DNA of 64,000 bases from Cantharellus purpuraceus (Eukaryota > Basidiomycota > Agaricomycetes > Cantharellales > Hydnaceae), in NCBI GenBank assembly GCA_025174535.1, contig JALBUN010000006.1:868001-932000 (forward strand). The letters run 5' to 3'. Below, in pieces: positions 9,955 to 21,891 of this stretch (position 1 is the stretch's first letter; every line of letters starts with the position of its first letter). The translations under genes were made by a program, and so were the position numbers. A model generated the notes under the pieces. It saw only the letters and a list, made by a program, of their open reading frames with translations. It searched no databases and was not told where the DNA came from.

Positions 9955-12900
9955 CCCACATGACAAATGAGGTCTGCCTGAATGCATCCACTCTTTCCCA
10001 CTCTGACTCCCTTACCCTCCTTGTCTACTCCAACTCCATTCCCAATACTGCTATCCAAGCATTAGTTGACTCCAGTTCTACTCACTGTTTCCTTGATTCC
10101 TCTTTTTCTGATTTACATAAACTCCATACATACACCATAACTCTGATATTGCTCTGATTATTTGATGGCACTACTAATGCTGTTATTTCACGAGCTATAG
10201 ATCTGTCTATCCATTTTTCTGTCAAAGAAATCCAGAACCTTACATTCTATGTTACCCTGCTTGACTCCAGCTGTTCTGTGGTTCTCAGACATAATTGGCT
10301 TGCCCGCTACAATCCATTGATTGACTGGGCATTGGGCCATATCACATTCCATTCTCCAGTGCAGGCTGTGTCATCCCTGATGTCACCAGCAACTTTAGAT
10401 GTGAAATTATCTTCTGCCTCCGCTGACTCTGCTCTGATAGATACTCCGTCTACCCCTCCATCTATATCAATGGTGGACACTATGGTCTTCGCCAGACTAA
10501 GCAAACTGGATGGCTCACAAATGTTCCAGGTTCATCTCTCTGATCCAATGCTCCTTGCTGCCTGTTCTGCTTGATCAACTCCACCAGACCTATCTATGGT
10601 TCCTAAGGAGTATCATGAGTTTGCCAATGTGTTCAGCAAGTCTAAAGCTGACTCCCTAGTGGAACACCAACCATACAATCTCAAGATTGAGTTGGATGAC
10701 AACTCCACCTCTCTGCTTGGCCCTATCTACTTGCTATCCCAAAAAGAGCTACTGGCTCTCCAGACATTCATAGATGAGAACTTGGCCACAGGCTTCATCC
10801 ACCCATCCTTATCCCCCATGGAGCTCCAGTCCTATTTGTCTGCAAAAAGGATGGATCACTCCATTTATGTGTTGACTTCTGTGGACTCAACAAGATCACC
10901 AAGAAAAACCAATACCCAATACCCCACACCATGGACCTACTCGAGAGCCCACAAAGGCTAAGATCTATTCCAAAATAGATCTCCAACATGCCTACCATCT
11001 AGTCCACATCCAAGAAGGCAATGAGTGGAAAACAACTTTCTGCACTTAATATAAATCTTTTAAATGGTGTATCATACCCTTCAGACTAACCAATGCTCCA
11101 GCCACCTTCCAGTGGTTCATGAACAATATCTTTGCCAACCTCCTCAATGTTACTGTCCTCATTTACTTAGATGACATTTTGGTATATTCAGATAATGAAG
11201 ATGAACATCAGACACACATCCAAGAAGTACCAAAAACATGGCCTCTTTGCCCACACTGACAAATGCAAATTCCACTCCGACTCAGTCAAGTATCTAGGCT
11301 ATATCCTCTCCCCTGCAGGACTGACAATGTCTGATGACAAAATCAAAGCCATACAGGAATGGCTGGAACTGCAGAAAGTCAAAGATGTACAGGCCTTCCA
11401 ACTTCTACCACCGCTTCATCTACAACTACTCTGATATTACCATTCCACTCATCTGGCTTACTAGGAAGGGTATCCAATGGGATTTCACTGATGAATGTAG
11501 ACAGAGCTTTGAGACCTTGAAGAAGGCCTTTACTTCTGCTCTGATACTGACTCATTGGGTTCCAGGCATTCCTATCCTATTAGAGACTGATGCCTCCAAC
11601 TATGCACTTGCCGTGATCCTGTCCATCATCTGGAGAGATGATGGACAAGTCCACCCAATCACTTTTCACTCACATACATTTACACCCCCTGAACTGAACT
11701 ATGATGTCCATGACAAAGAGCTCCTTGCCATATATGAAGCCTTCCAGATATGGAGACACTATCTCAAAGGCCCCTCCGATCCGGTGGACGTCATAATAGA
11801 CCACAAGAACTTGGAATACTTCTCCACAATGAAACTACTCACCTGTAGACAAGTCTGATGGTCTGAATACCTGTCTCAGTTCAACCTCATTATCCGTTTC
11901 TGTCTGGGTCGACTCGGAGCAAAGCCCAACACGTTAACTAGATGCTGGGATGTCTACCCTAAAGAGGGGAGTAGTGACTATGCCACTGTAAACCCACACA
12001 ACTTTTGTCCTGTGTTCACTAATGAGCAGCTGGCATTGTCCCTACAAGCATCCACCCTCATGACTCCCACCCTCCAAGCTGTCGCCATTATGGATATCAA
12101 CCAACTCCATTCCAACATCTGCTCATCACTCCAATCCAATCCTGTTGCAGTTAAACACTTGGATGACCCTTTCAATCTGAAATGGTCACTTGATCCTGAA
12201 GGACACACCTCCAACAAAACAACTGGATATATGTCCCCAATGCCAATGGTCTCCAACTCCAAGTTTTGCAGTATTATCATGATCACCCGATCTCCAGCCA
12301 TTTCAGGCAAAATTGCACACAAGGGTTAATCTGATGGGACTATGTATGGCCAAAAATGCAAGAGTACATTCAATGCTACTGTAACTCTTGTACCATGTGT
12401 ATGCACTCAAAATTGCAAAGGCACAAACCCTACAGAATGCTTAAGCAACTTCCAGTTCCAGAGCAACCATGGAACTCCATCTCCATGGATTTCATAGAGA
12501 AACTCCCCCCATCACTCAGATATGACACCATACTTGTGATTATTGACAGGTTCACTAAACAGTCACTATTCATTCTGACACATGACACCATCACCTCCAC
12601 CTCACTAGCTAAGTTGTTTGTTCTCCACATATTCTCTAAACACAGAGTCCCATCACATGTCACATCCAATCGGGGCTCAGAGTTTGTGTCCTCCTTCTTC
12701 CGCACATTAGGAAAGGCTCTTGACATGAAGCTTCATTTCACCTCCAGATACCATCCTGAAGGAGATGGACAAACGCAACAAATGAATCAGTCCCTGGAAC
12801 AATATCTCCAAGTCTATTGTAACTATCAACAAGACAACTGGGCTGACCTACTTCCAATTGCAGAGTTTGCCTACAACAATGCCCTGAACATGACTACCGG

Positions 12901-13560
12901 CATCTCTCTGTTCTTTGCTAATAAAGGCTACCATCTGAACATCTCCATCCACCCTGAGAAGGAACTCACCTCCACCAAAGCCTGCCAATTTGTAACCGAC
13001 CTCAATCAACTACACCAACATCTCTGAGAAACCATCTCCAATGCCCAGAAACAATACCAAGTCTCTGTGGACCAATGCCACATCCTGGCTCCAGACCTGC
13101 AAATTGGAGACAAAGTATTTGTCAAGGCCAAACACTTCTGGACCACCCGTCCATTGAAGAAACTCTCCAAGAAATACTTAGGTCCTTATGAGGTCATTGC
13201 TCATGCAGGCAGCAGGTCCTTCACCCTCTGCCTCCCTGACCACTTCCAAGCAGTTCACCCGGTCTTCCATATATCAATGCTTGAACCTGCCACTACAAAC
13301 AAGATCCCCAGTCACACCCAACCTCTGCCTCCTCCGATCATCATTGAAAGAGATAATGAATATGAGATATCTGAGATCCTGGACTCAAGATTGATCATTG
13401 GTACAAGTGCAAGCTCCAGTACCTAGTCAAATGGACTGGATACAAAGGCACTGATGAAGAGTCCTCATGGATCTCCATGTCCAAACTCGATCATGCATCT
13501 GAATCCATCTCCGATTTTCACTCCACTTATCCAGACAAACCTGGCCCTCTTATGAATCTT
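9955..13560 (+). pseudogene. Gypsy A copy 2 pol remnant: protease, RT, RNase H, integrase, chromodomain
   Basis: Protease near 10060 reads ALVDSSSTHCFLD; the catalytic DSG is changed to DSS (copy 3 keeps DSG). RT spans about 10596-11440 with [10 protein letters not shown] at 11161. RNase H spans about 11500-11860 with ETDASNYALA. The integrase HHCC-like start leads to the core 12356-13027: the first D is kept in SMDFIEK, but the second is N (TSNRGSEF) and the E is Q (DGQTQQMNQ). The tail has KYLGPYEVIAHAG, then a chromodomain (YEISEIL...LQYLVKWTGY...SSWI) at about 13345-13520. Several frameshifts and stops. The chromodomain and self-priming site place it in the Tf1/sushi chromovirus group. 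Confidence 0.85.
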
Positions 13561-14139
13561 TAAGTTCCATTACTGACACTAATTCTATTATTTCACATCA
13601 TCATTTCATTACAAAGTCACAAAGGAAATTACAAGTCTACCCAACCTCTGAAAGAATCTCACTCTGCCCCATTTTTTCTCCACTCCAAAATATTACCATC
13701 AAAATCATCTTCCAAATCCTTGTCCAAGGGGGCCATGAACTTCTGCAGTCAATGCAACTCAGCAGTCCACTGACCCTCCAGAACCTCCTTCCGTTTCATC
13801 ATCTTCACTAACTCCACTAACAACCCCTCCGTCTGCTGGAGGTGCTCTGACTGCAGGTTAACCAGCCGGATAAGCTGGCCCACAGTACTGTTGGGTGCAG
13901 AGACATGCCCCGTACCTGTGCTGGTCGTTGCTCCTTCCAATCACCACTACCTCCAGCTGCCACAGCACCTGTCTCTGTCTGCCACCTTTTGGTCGGACGA
14001 CCTTCTGATTCTTTCTCCACACCTCCTTGTACCACTAGTTGGGGCTTGATGCTCTGACTTCAGGGATTGAACTTGCCATTGATCCTACACCCTCCTTTCC
14101 AACCCTGACAATGATTGCAGGACCAAAGGTGGTATAGTA

Positions 14140-14387
14140 TGTAGCTAGATAGTTATAATTGGTGTATGCAGCATTCCATTAAGGAATGCTGTCTTCTTAA
14201 TAGATATATGCACCCATAGGGTGCATATGTATAGTTATTATGTAAGCCAGTGGACCCAAGTACACATGTGGGTCCACATATAGGAGACAGAAAAACTTAG
14301 TAACTACCACACTGTACAGCACATCGCCCAACCAATACACTTGGTTGAGTTCTGTGCAATGGTGTGAACTAAGACACCCAATTAACA
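14140..14387 (-). mobile_element. Solo LTR family G
   Basis: 248 bp, minus-strand TGTTAATTGGGT...GCTACA. The flanks do not show a target-site duplication. Compared with copy 1 of the host ORF, a few bases are missing at the site. No internal sequence or ORF. Confidence 0.55.
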
Positions 14388-15044
14388 CACACACACTCCA
14401 TGCCCATGTCACGACACAAGTTACATAATATGCTGGGCCTGCTGAATGGCTCCATTGGAGCCAGAGCCTTGGGTGGTCCGCTCCTTTTTGATGTGGCCTC
14501 CAAGTGTTCCCTCTCCTCCTCCTTGTCCTGCTGTTCTGCCACCACCTTCTCCATCTCATGCTTGCAAAGCTGGATCACTGACCTAGCAACATGCAGCTCC
14601 TTCTTACGAGTCGCCAATATGCAATTCTCCACCTTGTGCCATATGACCCTCTGATCTGCCTCCCACTTCTCCATATCAGTGCTTGGGTGTGCCTTCAATG
14701 AGAAGACTGTGACCTCAAGGTTCTTCTTGGTGGTAGCAGCATATAGCTCCACCCTTTTGTGAGCTTCAACTGCAGCTACCCAGGCCATCTCCTCATGACA
14801 ATTCGAGGCTCCATATCTGTCCTGACATTCACACCCACCTTGGGCTCTGCATTTGCATTGAGCTCCATGTTGGCATTGGGATCCACCTCTGCTTCCACCC
14901 CCTCCACCTCCACCACATCATCCTCTTCAGCCACACCCACTGCAAATAACAGCTGTGGTTGCAGATGCAATGGCGAGTCTACTGGAGGGGCAGTTGTTGG
15001 ACGGGTCAACTCCATCCATGTGACTGAGATAATGGCAACCTTGG

Positions 15045-15810
15045 TGTTATTTGGAAAGCCAGACTTCTGGGGAGAAAAAGGAGAGGGGGGAACAGAGGGG
15101 ATAGGAGGGACAGGAGCATATAGGAGGGACAGGAGCATATAGGAGGCTCAGGAGGTTTGGAGGGGCAAAGGGGGTAAAGGAGGATGGTTACAGGAATGGA
15201 ATAGGGAACAGGAGAAGCCCCTGTGAGTTCCAGAACTTCCTGGACATTATTTCGCTTTTATTTTTATCATTTCATCATCATGGACACTCCCCCCCATCAT
15301 CATCTCATCATCCATCCCATCATCAACTCAGGACATTCACAAATGACTTCATTCATTCATAGGACTTAGTATCATATATAAATCACATCTGTAATGCACT
15401 TGAAAAGACAGAGTAATTATCTCTCACCCATTCTGTCTGTGTGTCTGAATCTATTCATATCTGGAATAACTCCAGAACGAACATGTATTTCTATTAGCCT
15501 TTGCATATTCTATTAGAATATTTCATATCACACTTGAATCTCGAATTACAAAGCCATACAATCACTGGCTACCTTTTTATTAAGCATTTACCTGAAATCG
15601 ATTCACCTACTCCTGCTGCCTGCTGAATTAGCTTTTATCCAGACAAGGAATTATCCAAATCACTCCAAACCTCACATAAAGATACTATTCAAGCCTGTCT
15701 CTCACACAACTGCACATACATCGTGTTCCCATCACTGCTCCATTTTCTATTCAACTTGTACTCATCACTACACCCCAGCAAGGTGATTATTCACATCATT
15801 CTTAATAACA
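15045..15810 (+). mobile_element. Solo LTR family F with perfect duplication CTTGG
   Basis: 766 bp, TGTTATTTGGAAAGCC...CTTAATAACA, flanked by CTTGG at 15040-15044 and 15811-15815. Removing it and one CTTGG rejoins the antisense Zn-cluster ORF. The related family-F LTR 29510-30206 is the 3' LTR of a copia element. Confidence 0.9.
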
Positions 15811-16329
15811 CTTGGGGGTCCCCACCTGTATTGGCACACTCAGACTCCCCAGGTGACTAGTCGCCCCTGCCCTGGTCACCTCCTCCTCTACCTCCATGGT
15901 GGCTTCTAGCTCATGTGCATGCTCTTCCACTTCCTTCAGCCTCACAGCCTCCATTGCAGCTGCAAGCTTCTTGACCCTGTGTGCTCACTTCCTCCTCCTC
16001 CTCCTTCCATCTCCGCTCCTCTTCTTCTTCCTTCCATCAGGCCAGGAGCAACTGCTCAAGCTTGGCCACACTCATGTTTGCTAAGGGGTTCAACATCATT
16101 GAGGATAAGATCTCAAACTGTAGAGCTCAAAAGCGAAGTTGGATGTTATTAGATAAGCTAAACTACAAACTCAGCAAAAAAGCGAAATTGTCGCACATAA
16201 AACACTCATATCTCCTCACACAATAACCCAATCCATACCAAACTTTGTAGGGACCTTCAGTGCATTCCAACACACCCCCTCAATGAAGCGTCCCTTCAAT
16301 CCTGCAAATACCCAATCCATCTCTGAATT

Positions 16330-19300
16330 TCTCATGTTTGGCATGTATTCAGCATCAGATGAGGATGTTGCCACTGTGGGTTGTCATTTGCTGCTCCAGC
16401 TCACTGCTGCTCCACCAATGAAGAACCCATATCCAGTCGTTGACCATCTCCTGTCCTCATCTCCTGCATAGTTGGCATCACAGTAGGCCTGGAGCATCAC
16501 TTGGGAACCAGAGTCTGCAGGTCCATATGTCAATCCCAGTTCAGCAGTGCCCTTGATGTATTTGAGCACGTGCTGTACCGCCTTCCAATGGCCCAAACCA
16601 GGATTTGAGTTGAATTGGCCAAGTTCACCAACCGCATGTGCAATGTCTGGTCTGGTTCCAATCGCAAGATAGTTCAGGCTTCCAACAGCAGCAAGATAGG
16701 GAACGCTCCTCATGGCCTCAATGTCCTCCTTTGACTCTGGACTAAGTTTCTTGGATAGATGGCATCCTGGATCAAGAGGGGTAGACACTGGCTTGCAGTT
16801 CTCCATGTTGAACTGCTTCAAAACATCCAATGCATACTTGTGCTGGTTAATGTGCAGCGTCCTCTTTCTCCTGTCTCTGTGGATTTCCAGACCAACAATG
16901 TATCTGGCAGGTCCCAAGTCCTTCATTTTGAAATGTTGCAACAGCTCAAGCTTAACTTTGTCAAGATGACTCTGACTGTTGCATGCCATAAGCTGATCGT
17001 CAACATAGACAGGGATGTAGACTTTGATGGATCCTTGGATGTACAGGTAAAGGCAGCTGTCCACTTTGGACCTGGTGAATCCCATCTGAAGGAAAGCTTG
17101 GTCCAGTTTAGCGTGCCACCTGTTTCCTCCTTGTCTGGTTCCATAGATTGCCTTGTTCAGTCTCCCAACTTTCTCTCCCTGCTTGTAGCCATCTGGAAGC
17201 TCCATGTAGACCTCTTCTTCAATCTCACCATTCAAATAGGCAGGTTTGAAGTCGACTTGGTCCAATTCCAGATCCTCAATGGCAGTCATGGCAAGGAGCA
17301 CTCTGAGCGTGTTGAATCTCACAACAGGGGTGAATGTTTCCATGAAGTCAATCCCTGCCTTCTGTGTGTATCCTTTTGCAACCACTCTAGATTTGAAGCG
17401 CTCAATGGATCTGTCAGGGTGCTTCTTGATTTTGAATACCCATTTGAAGCCCACAGCCTTCTTGCTGGGAGGGAGATCCACCACCATCCAAACATTGTTG
17501 TCCATAAGCGACTGATATTCTTCATCACAGGACTCTCTCCACCATGGTCCATCAACTCTAGACATGGCTTCCTGATAACTGGATGGTTCAGGGAGGTCAG
17601 GAGCATTGCTGAGCTTGATGAGTTCCTCAAGTGGATGTCGGACAGATGGTATGGTGGATTCTGCCTGTTCCACCCCCTCATTCTGGATGTCATCCACCCC
17701 CTCAGTTGGATCATCTCTCCCCTGTGACTCAGGTGGAGGATTCCTGTACTGGGCAGCATTTGGGATAAGCCACCATGGTTGGGGAGGCATGCGTGTGTGT
17801 GCTGAACGCCTTGGAGGAGGGTCAGATGGTAGAGGTGGAGATGGGGATGGTGGAGGGGATGGTGTTGCAGCATCTGGCAAAGGTGGTGAGGTGGGAGTAG
17901 CTGGAGGGATAACTGGAGGGAAAGTAGATGTCTGGCGAATGGGCACATCATCAGGAAGTTGCACAAGTTGCGGTGGTGGATTGTGCGTGATGAATGTGTG
18001 TGAGTGGCCAGATTCATCAAAAATGACATCCCTGCTGATCAATACCCTCCTTCTAGCTGGATCCCATAGTTGCCATGCCTTAGTCCCATTTTCATATCCA
18101 ATCATGACACACTTGGTGGAGTGTGACTCAAGGTGACACCTTTTAGATTTGGGGACATAGACAAATGCAGTGGAACCAAATACCCTGAAATGCACAACAG
18201 ACAGCTTGTGGCCATGCCAGGCTTCATATGGAGTCCCTTGGGATAGCGCAGAGATGGGAGAGCAGTTGTGGAGAAGAGTGAATGCCATTGCTGCTTCTTC
18301 TCAGAGAGAAGGACCTAGTTGAGCATCATGTAACATGGAGATAATGCCTTCTTCCAGTGTCCTGTTGTAGTGCTCTGCAACTCCATTCTGCTGTGGTGTG
18401 CCCAGTGCGGTCTTTTGCCTGGTCAGGAAGGAGAACTGGTGCGATGTTATGCACTGGGTCTGATTGGGGGTCGGAGATTGGGTCGGAGGTTGGGTCGGAG
18501 TCAGAGGACGTTGTGGGGGTTGGAACAGACTTGGCTTCAGCTTATGTGCTGCGCCCTCACTAATACCGGTGTCTGAGATTTCAGAGACGGAGTACGACTT
18601 ACAGAGTTAGGATTGGACTTAAGAGCTAGGCATGATTCGATGTTTGAACTGGGGAATGGAGTCCCCAGTCAGCAACTTAAATACATATTTGAAATCTAAT
18701 AATAATTACTCCGATGATGGGTCTCCGAGGCCGACGGCCTTACATGAGTATGTCCGAGTCCGATGGGGACAGATGTCTGGGTTCCTATGGTGATGCTGAT
18801 GCATCAATCAGAACTGGAGATGGATGGGTGGAATCGGCGGTGACAATCGGACAGGAAAATGGAGACGTAGCGGTTTCCAAATGGAGTATAGATTTCATAT
18901 GCGCGGGGATCTGAGGGGATCGGACGGGGATCTGGGTGTTAATGAATATAGTCATAACATGCGATGAGTACTCTCCTCCTTTATCATCCCTCAGGGTCTT
19001 GATCCATTTGCCAGTCTGGTTCTCCACCAGTGCTTTGAACTGCTTGAATGCATCCAATGCCTGGTCCTTGGTTTTGATCAAGTACAGGCTCACAAAACGA
19101 GATTTGTCATCAATGAATGTGATCCAGTACCTAAACCCTTGTCCGGTGGGCACCTTCAATGGGCCATGAACATCAGAATGAATGAGTTCCAGGATGTCAG
19201 TGGCCCTGAAGGAGGCTTTCTTGGGGAATGAATCACGGTGTTGTTTACCATGAATGCATGCTTCACAGATTTTGGGGAATGGATGGTCTGATGTGATGTC

Positions 19301-20683
19301 CATCCCCTCCACCATGTTCTGCATGATCAGCTGTTTGACAGCATCAATCCCAAGGTGCCCAAAGCAATGGTGCCAGAGTTGGAGATCCAGTGACTTGGAC
19401 GCAGCAATGTGTGCAGTGTGAGAAAGCGTGTTGCCATCTAGGTATGCCAGTCTCCCCTTGACCATTGCAGTACATAACAGTTTGCCCAACTTGTAGAATT
19501 TGACAACCGCTCCTATGATTTCCACATGAATCTGATGGTGCATGGTCAAGAAGAGGAGTGAGAGGAGGTTGTTTGCAAGTTTGGGAACATATAGTACATT
19601 GCTGAACAGTATAGGTTTCAAGTTTGGGTCATTTGGGCAAAACATCACCGTGCCAATCCCTTCAGAGTACACAACACTATTGTCTGCCAATTCAATGGGA
19701 GCCCTATGAGGTTTGAGCTCCTTAAACCAATGGCGATTTGGAGTCATATGTAATGAGGCTCCTGAATCAGTGCACCAAAGGGAACTGGTATCAGAGACAA
19801 GGTGTGCATGAGGAAGAGAGGGAATGCTTGCGGTGGTAAATGCCGATCCTGCAACTTCAACAACAGAGGAGGTAGATTCATCTGCCTGTTTAGCCTTGTG
19901 CCTCTGCTTCTTCTCCTGCTTAGCCATCTGTCTGCGCTCCAGATTAGCCTTCTTGGCATTGGCTAGAGAAAAGCAAACATTGGTGTTATGAGTAGATGAT
20001 TTGCAGAAGTTACACCATTTAGAAGAGAGTGTTGAAGCAGGTGGTTTGGATAGCATGGCTGATTGAACAGAACGGTGCAGATGGTTGTTCTCCTCTGTGA
20101 TAAAGGCTTCAATAACTTTGGCCTTGTCAATGTCCTTTTGAAGCAGTAATGCAGACGTGAAGCTGTCAAACTCCTCAGGAAGGGCTCTAATGAGTGTCAT
20201 GATCACCAGCTCCTCATCCTGTCTGGCTCGTGTATAGGAGCCATCAGATGGACAAAGGTTCTGGCAGAGTTGCATGGCAGAGCTGACACAACCAACCAGA
20301 GACTGGAGTGTCTCATCTGGAGCCTTCCGTATATTGAAGAGTGCATCATAGGCATTGAAATGAGTGCCTGCCTGCTTCTGAACATGTACCCTGTGCAGAG
20401 CTTCCCACATTTTCACTGGATTGTCCTCTAATCCCTGAACATGAACTCGCTGCCCTTGTTCCAAGGTTGATGCAATGAGTCCAGCTGCTACCTCCTGATC
20501 CAATTCCCATTTCTCCATGTCTGCAGGTTCAGTGGGGTGCTTTTTTCTGCCATTGACAAGCATCCATAAGCCCTTTGAATGTAAGCTAGCAGTCATGTTG
20601 AATGCCCAGTCATGATAATTTGAGTCTGAGAGGATGGGGAAGTTAGGAGAGGGAGTGTGATTATTGGAGGTGGTTGTAGACAT
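16330..20683 (-). pseudogene. Copia family C gag-pol polyprotein, split by a solo LTR
   Basis: ATG at 20683 (MSTTTSNNHTPSPNF) opens a gag with LSDSNYHDWAFNM and a UBN2 core. A CCHC knuckle (WCNFCKSSTHNTNVC), protease LWCTDSGASLHMT and GAG-pre-integrase LWHHCFGHLG follow. The integrase (HSDVHGPLK, LRDDKGGEY) is interrupted by the solo LTR 18445-18959. After it come GTPQQNGVAEHYN, the basic GKKAVGFKWVFKIK, reverse transcriptase with IPVYVDDQLMACNS and RNase H with YCDANYAGD. Breaks: stop in GPSL*EEAA (about 18305), stop after SWSSK (about 16384), and an 18-nt loss beside the LTR. Few lesions, hence one of the younger copia copies. Confidence 0.88.
18445..18959 (-). mobile_element. Solo LTR family A with perfect duplication TGCGA
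   Basis: 515 bp in minus orientation, inserted in the copia integrase. TGCGA flanks it at 18440-18444 and 18960-18964. It keeps many CpG dinucleotides, so it looks young among the family-A LTRs. Confidence 0.92.
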
Positions 20684-21454
20684 GGTCTAGAGGTGTGTGG
20701 AGCAAGGGATAGGTATGACTAGACAATTTGGGTGAGATATGAATGAAGTTTGGTTGAGTGTATAAGAGTCCAAATGCAGATATTGATAATTGCAAGTGAA
20801 CAGATGATAGGAGAGGTTCACAGAGTTGTGGGATGGTGATAGACAGCGGAAATACTGCGGACACAAAGTGTGGGAGGTGGTATGCGGACAGGGAGTGCAG
20901 GAGAGTAAAAATGAGTGCAGAGCACTAAATCCGAGTGGGGTAAAAGTCCTAGGGAGTCCAGAGGGATCCTGAGTTGTCCAGGGGGGTCCTGAGTCATCCT
21001 AGGAATGGGGAAAATGGTCCAAATGGCACCAATCACCTTCCAGCAACTTCAGGGACAACAGGACTCAGAATGAGATGACACAACCTTGCCACAAATCAGG
21101 TGAACTGTTATGAGTCTGCAGACCACAGACTCCATCACCCAAGGTTAACAAGAGGCCTCAGTCAACTGGCAAACTAAGGCCAGGGGTGTGGCTTTGTAAC
21201 ACTAGGCAATGAGGAGGGATCCTTTCCCACCACTGGAAGCTGAAACCCTTTGGGAGCTGAAGAGATGACTGCTGGGAGAAGCTGAGGGGGAAGGGGAGGA
21301 TGTGGTGTGGTAAAAAAAGCGAAGTGTAGTTGTGGGAGAAGTTGTTGTTTAATGGGAAATGATAGGGTTGGAAAAGGTGGATGGAACTGAGAGGATTTGA
21401 TGATATAGGAGTGTTAGAGCAACTGTTTAGGCCTGGAGGCCGGGGCCCATAACC

Positions 21455-21608
21455 TGTAGAGCTCAAAAGTGAAGTTGGATGTTATTAGATAAGCTAAACT
21501 ACAAACTCAGCAAAAAAGCGAAATTGTAGCACATAAAACACTCATATCTCCTCACACAATAACCCAATCCATACCAAACTTTGTAGGGAACTTCAGTGCA
21601 TTCCAACA
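21455..21608 (-). mobile_element. LTR family C, 5' LTR of copia copy 2, with primer-binding site
   Basis: About 154 bp on the minus strand. The following GGTTATGGGCCC (plus-strand GGGCCCATAACC just left of 21455) is complementary to the anticodon stem-loop of initiator tRNA-Met, the primer type known from Drosophila copia and Ty5. Confidence 0.75.
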
Positions 21609-21891
21609 GACCTACCCAATCTCTGGACAATCAATATACCTGCACACATGATGCCAATCAAGACACCTGTACATGATATACATTGGACAGAAGATCAGGA
21701 GCTACCATTTGCTCCAGAAACCAGATCTATCAAAGCATGTGAATGTACACAAGCAATGGATATAGGTGATTAAGGAGAAGAAGCATCAAAAGAGGACAGA
21801 GCCAATAATGAAGAATCTTAGGCATCAAAGGATTTGAAAGAGGCCATCGAACATGCTATATGGATGAGGAATGTGACACAAAGGTCTATTC
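21609..21891 (+). pseudogene. Copia family F element, pre-RT segment (left half)
   Basis: Non-repetitive sequence that continues in frame after 27859. The junction reads ...RSI-FAEVAAFANGISELENM once the inserted copia (21892-27858) is removed. It is the linker between integrase and reverse transcriptase, with several stops. The 5' part was lost at the junction with the copia C LTR at 21608. Confidence 0.65.

Larger units (their letters stand above)
13659..16090 (-). pseudogene. Antisense coiled-coil / Zn2Cys6 ORF of gypsy A (copy 2, full length but broken)
   Basis: The same protein as at 5794-7032, here with its C-terminus. N-terminal MSVAKLEQLLLA and a shortened Glu-rich helix lie at about 16070-15820. 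They are interrupted by the solo LTR 15045-15810. The middle (about 15040-14400) has the acidic linker and CKHEMEKVVAEQQDKEEE. The Zn cluster is split by LTR 14140-14387 between its third and fourth cysteines: CNLCRDMGMEC before, CNHCQGWKGGC after. A stop follows GKFNP. The frame then continues as a basic GRPTKRW stretch and a leucine-heptad coil (LNLQSEHLQQTEGLLVELVKMM), ending with an acidic tail at 13659. It ends about 100 bp from the pol end. One frameshift lies near 13940. Confidence 0.72.
8301..16118 (+). mobile_element. Gypsy family A, copy 2: Tf1/sushi-type chromovirus
   Basis: The longest family-A copy: 5' LTR, gag, pol with chromodomain, then the antisense Zn-cluster ORF. Its own 3' LTR is missing because the element stops at 16118 where a copia 3' LTR begins. 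Solo LTRs at 14140-14387 and 15045-15810 are nested inside the antisense ORF. Confidence 0.85.
16119..21608 (-). mobile_element. Copia family C, copy 2: nearly complete Ty1/copia element
   Basis: 3' LTR 16119-16272 and 5' LTR about 21455-21608 (both TGTTGGAATGCA...CTCTACA, about 154 bp). The primer-binding site GGTTATGGGCCCCGG lies just inside the 5' LTR, followed by a leader of about 770 bp (21454-20684) with no ORF of note and a single gag-pol frame. The flanking 5-mers differ (CAAAC and GACCT), so its ends were probably rearranged after insertion. Confidence 0.88.

Noticed and set aside
16759..17727. 322-codon plus-strand ORF within copia C
   Set aside because: Antisense to the conserved RT frame, with no domain. 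Unlike the Zn-cluster ORF it lies inside a coding region and has no promoter or motif.
21106..21608. A 503-bp LTR ending TCATAACA for copia C
   Set aside because: Copies at 16119-16272 and 31376-31529 end at CTCTACA after 154 bp, and a primer-binding site follows there, so the rest is leader.
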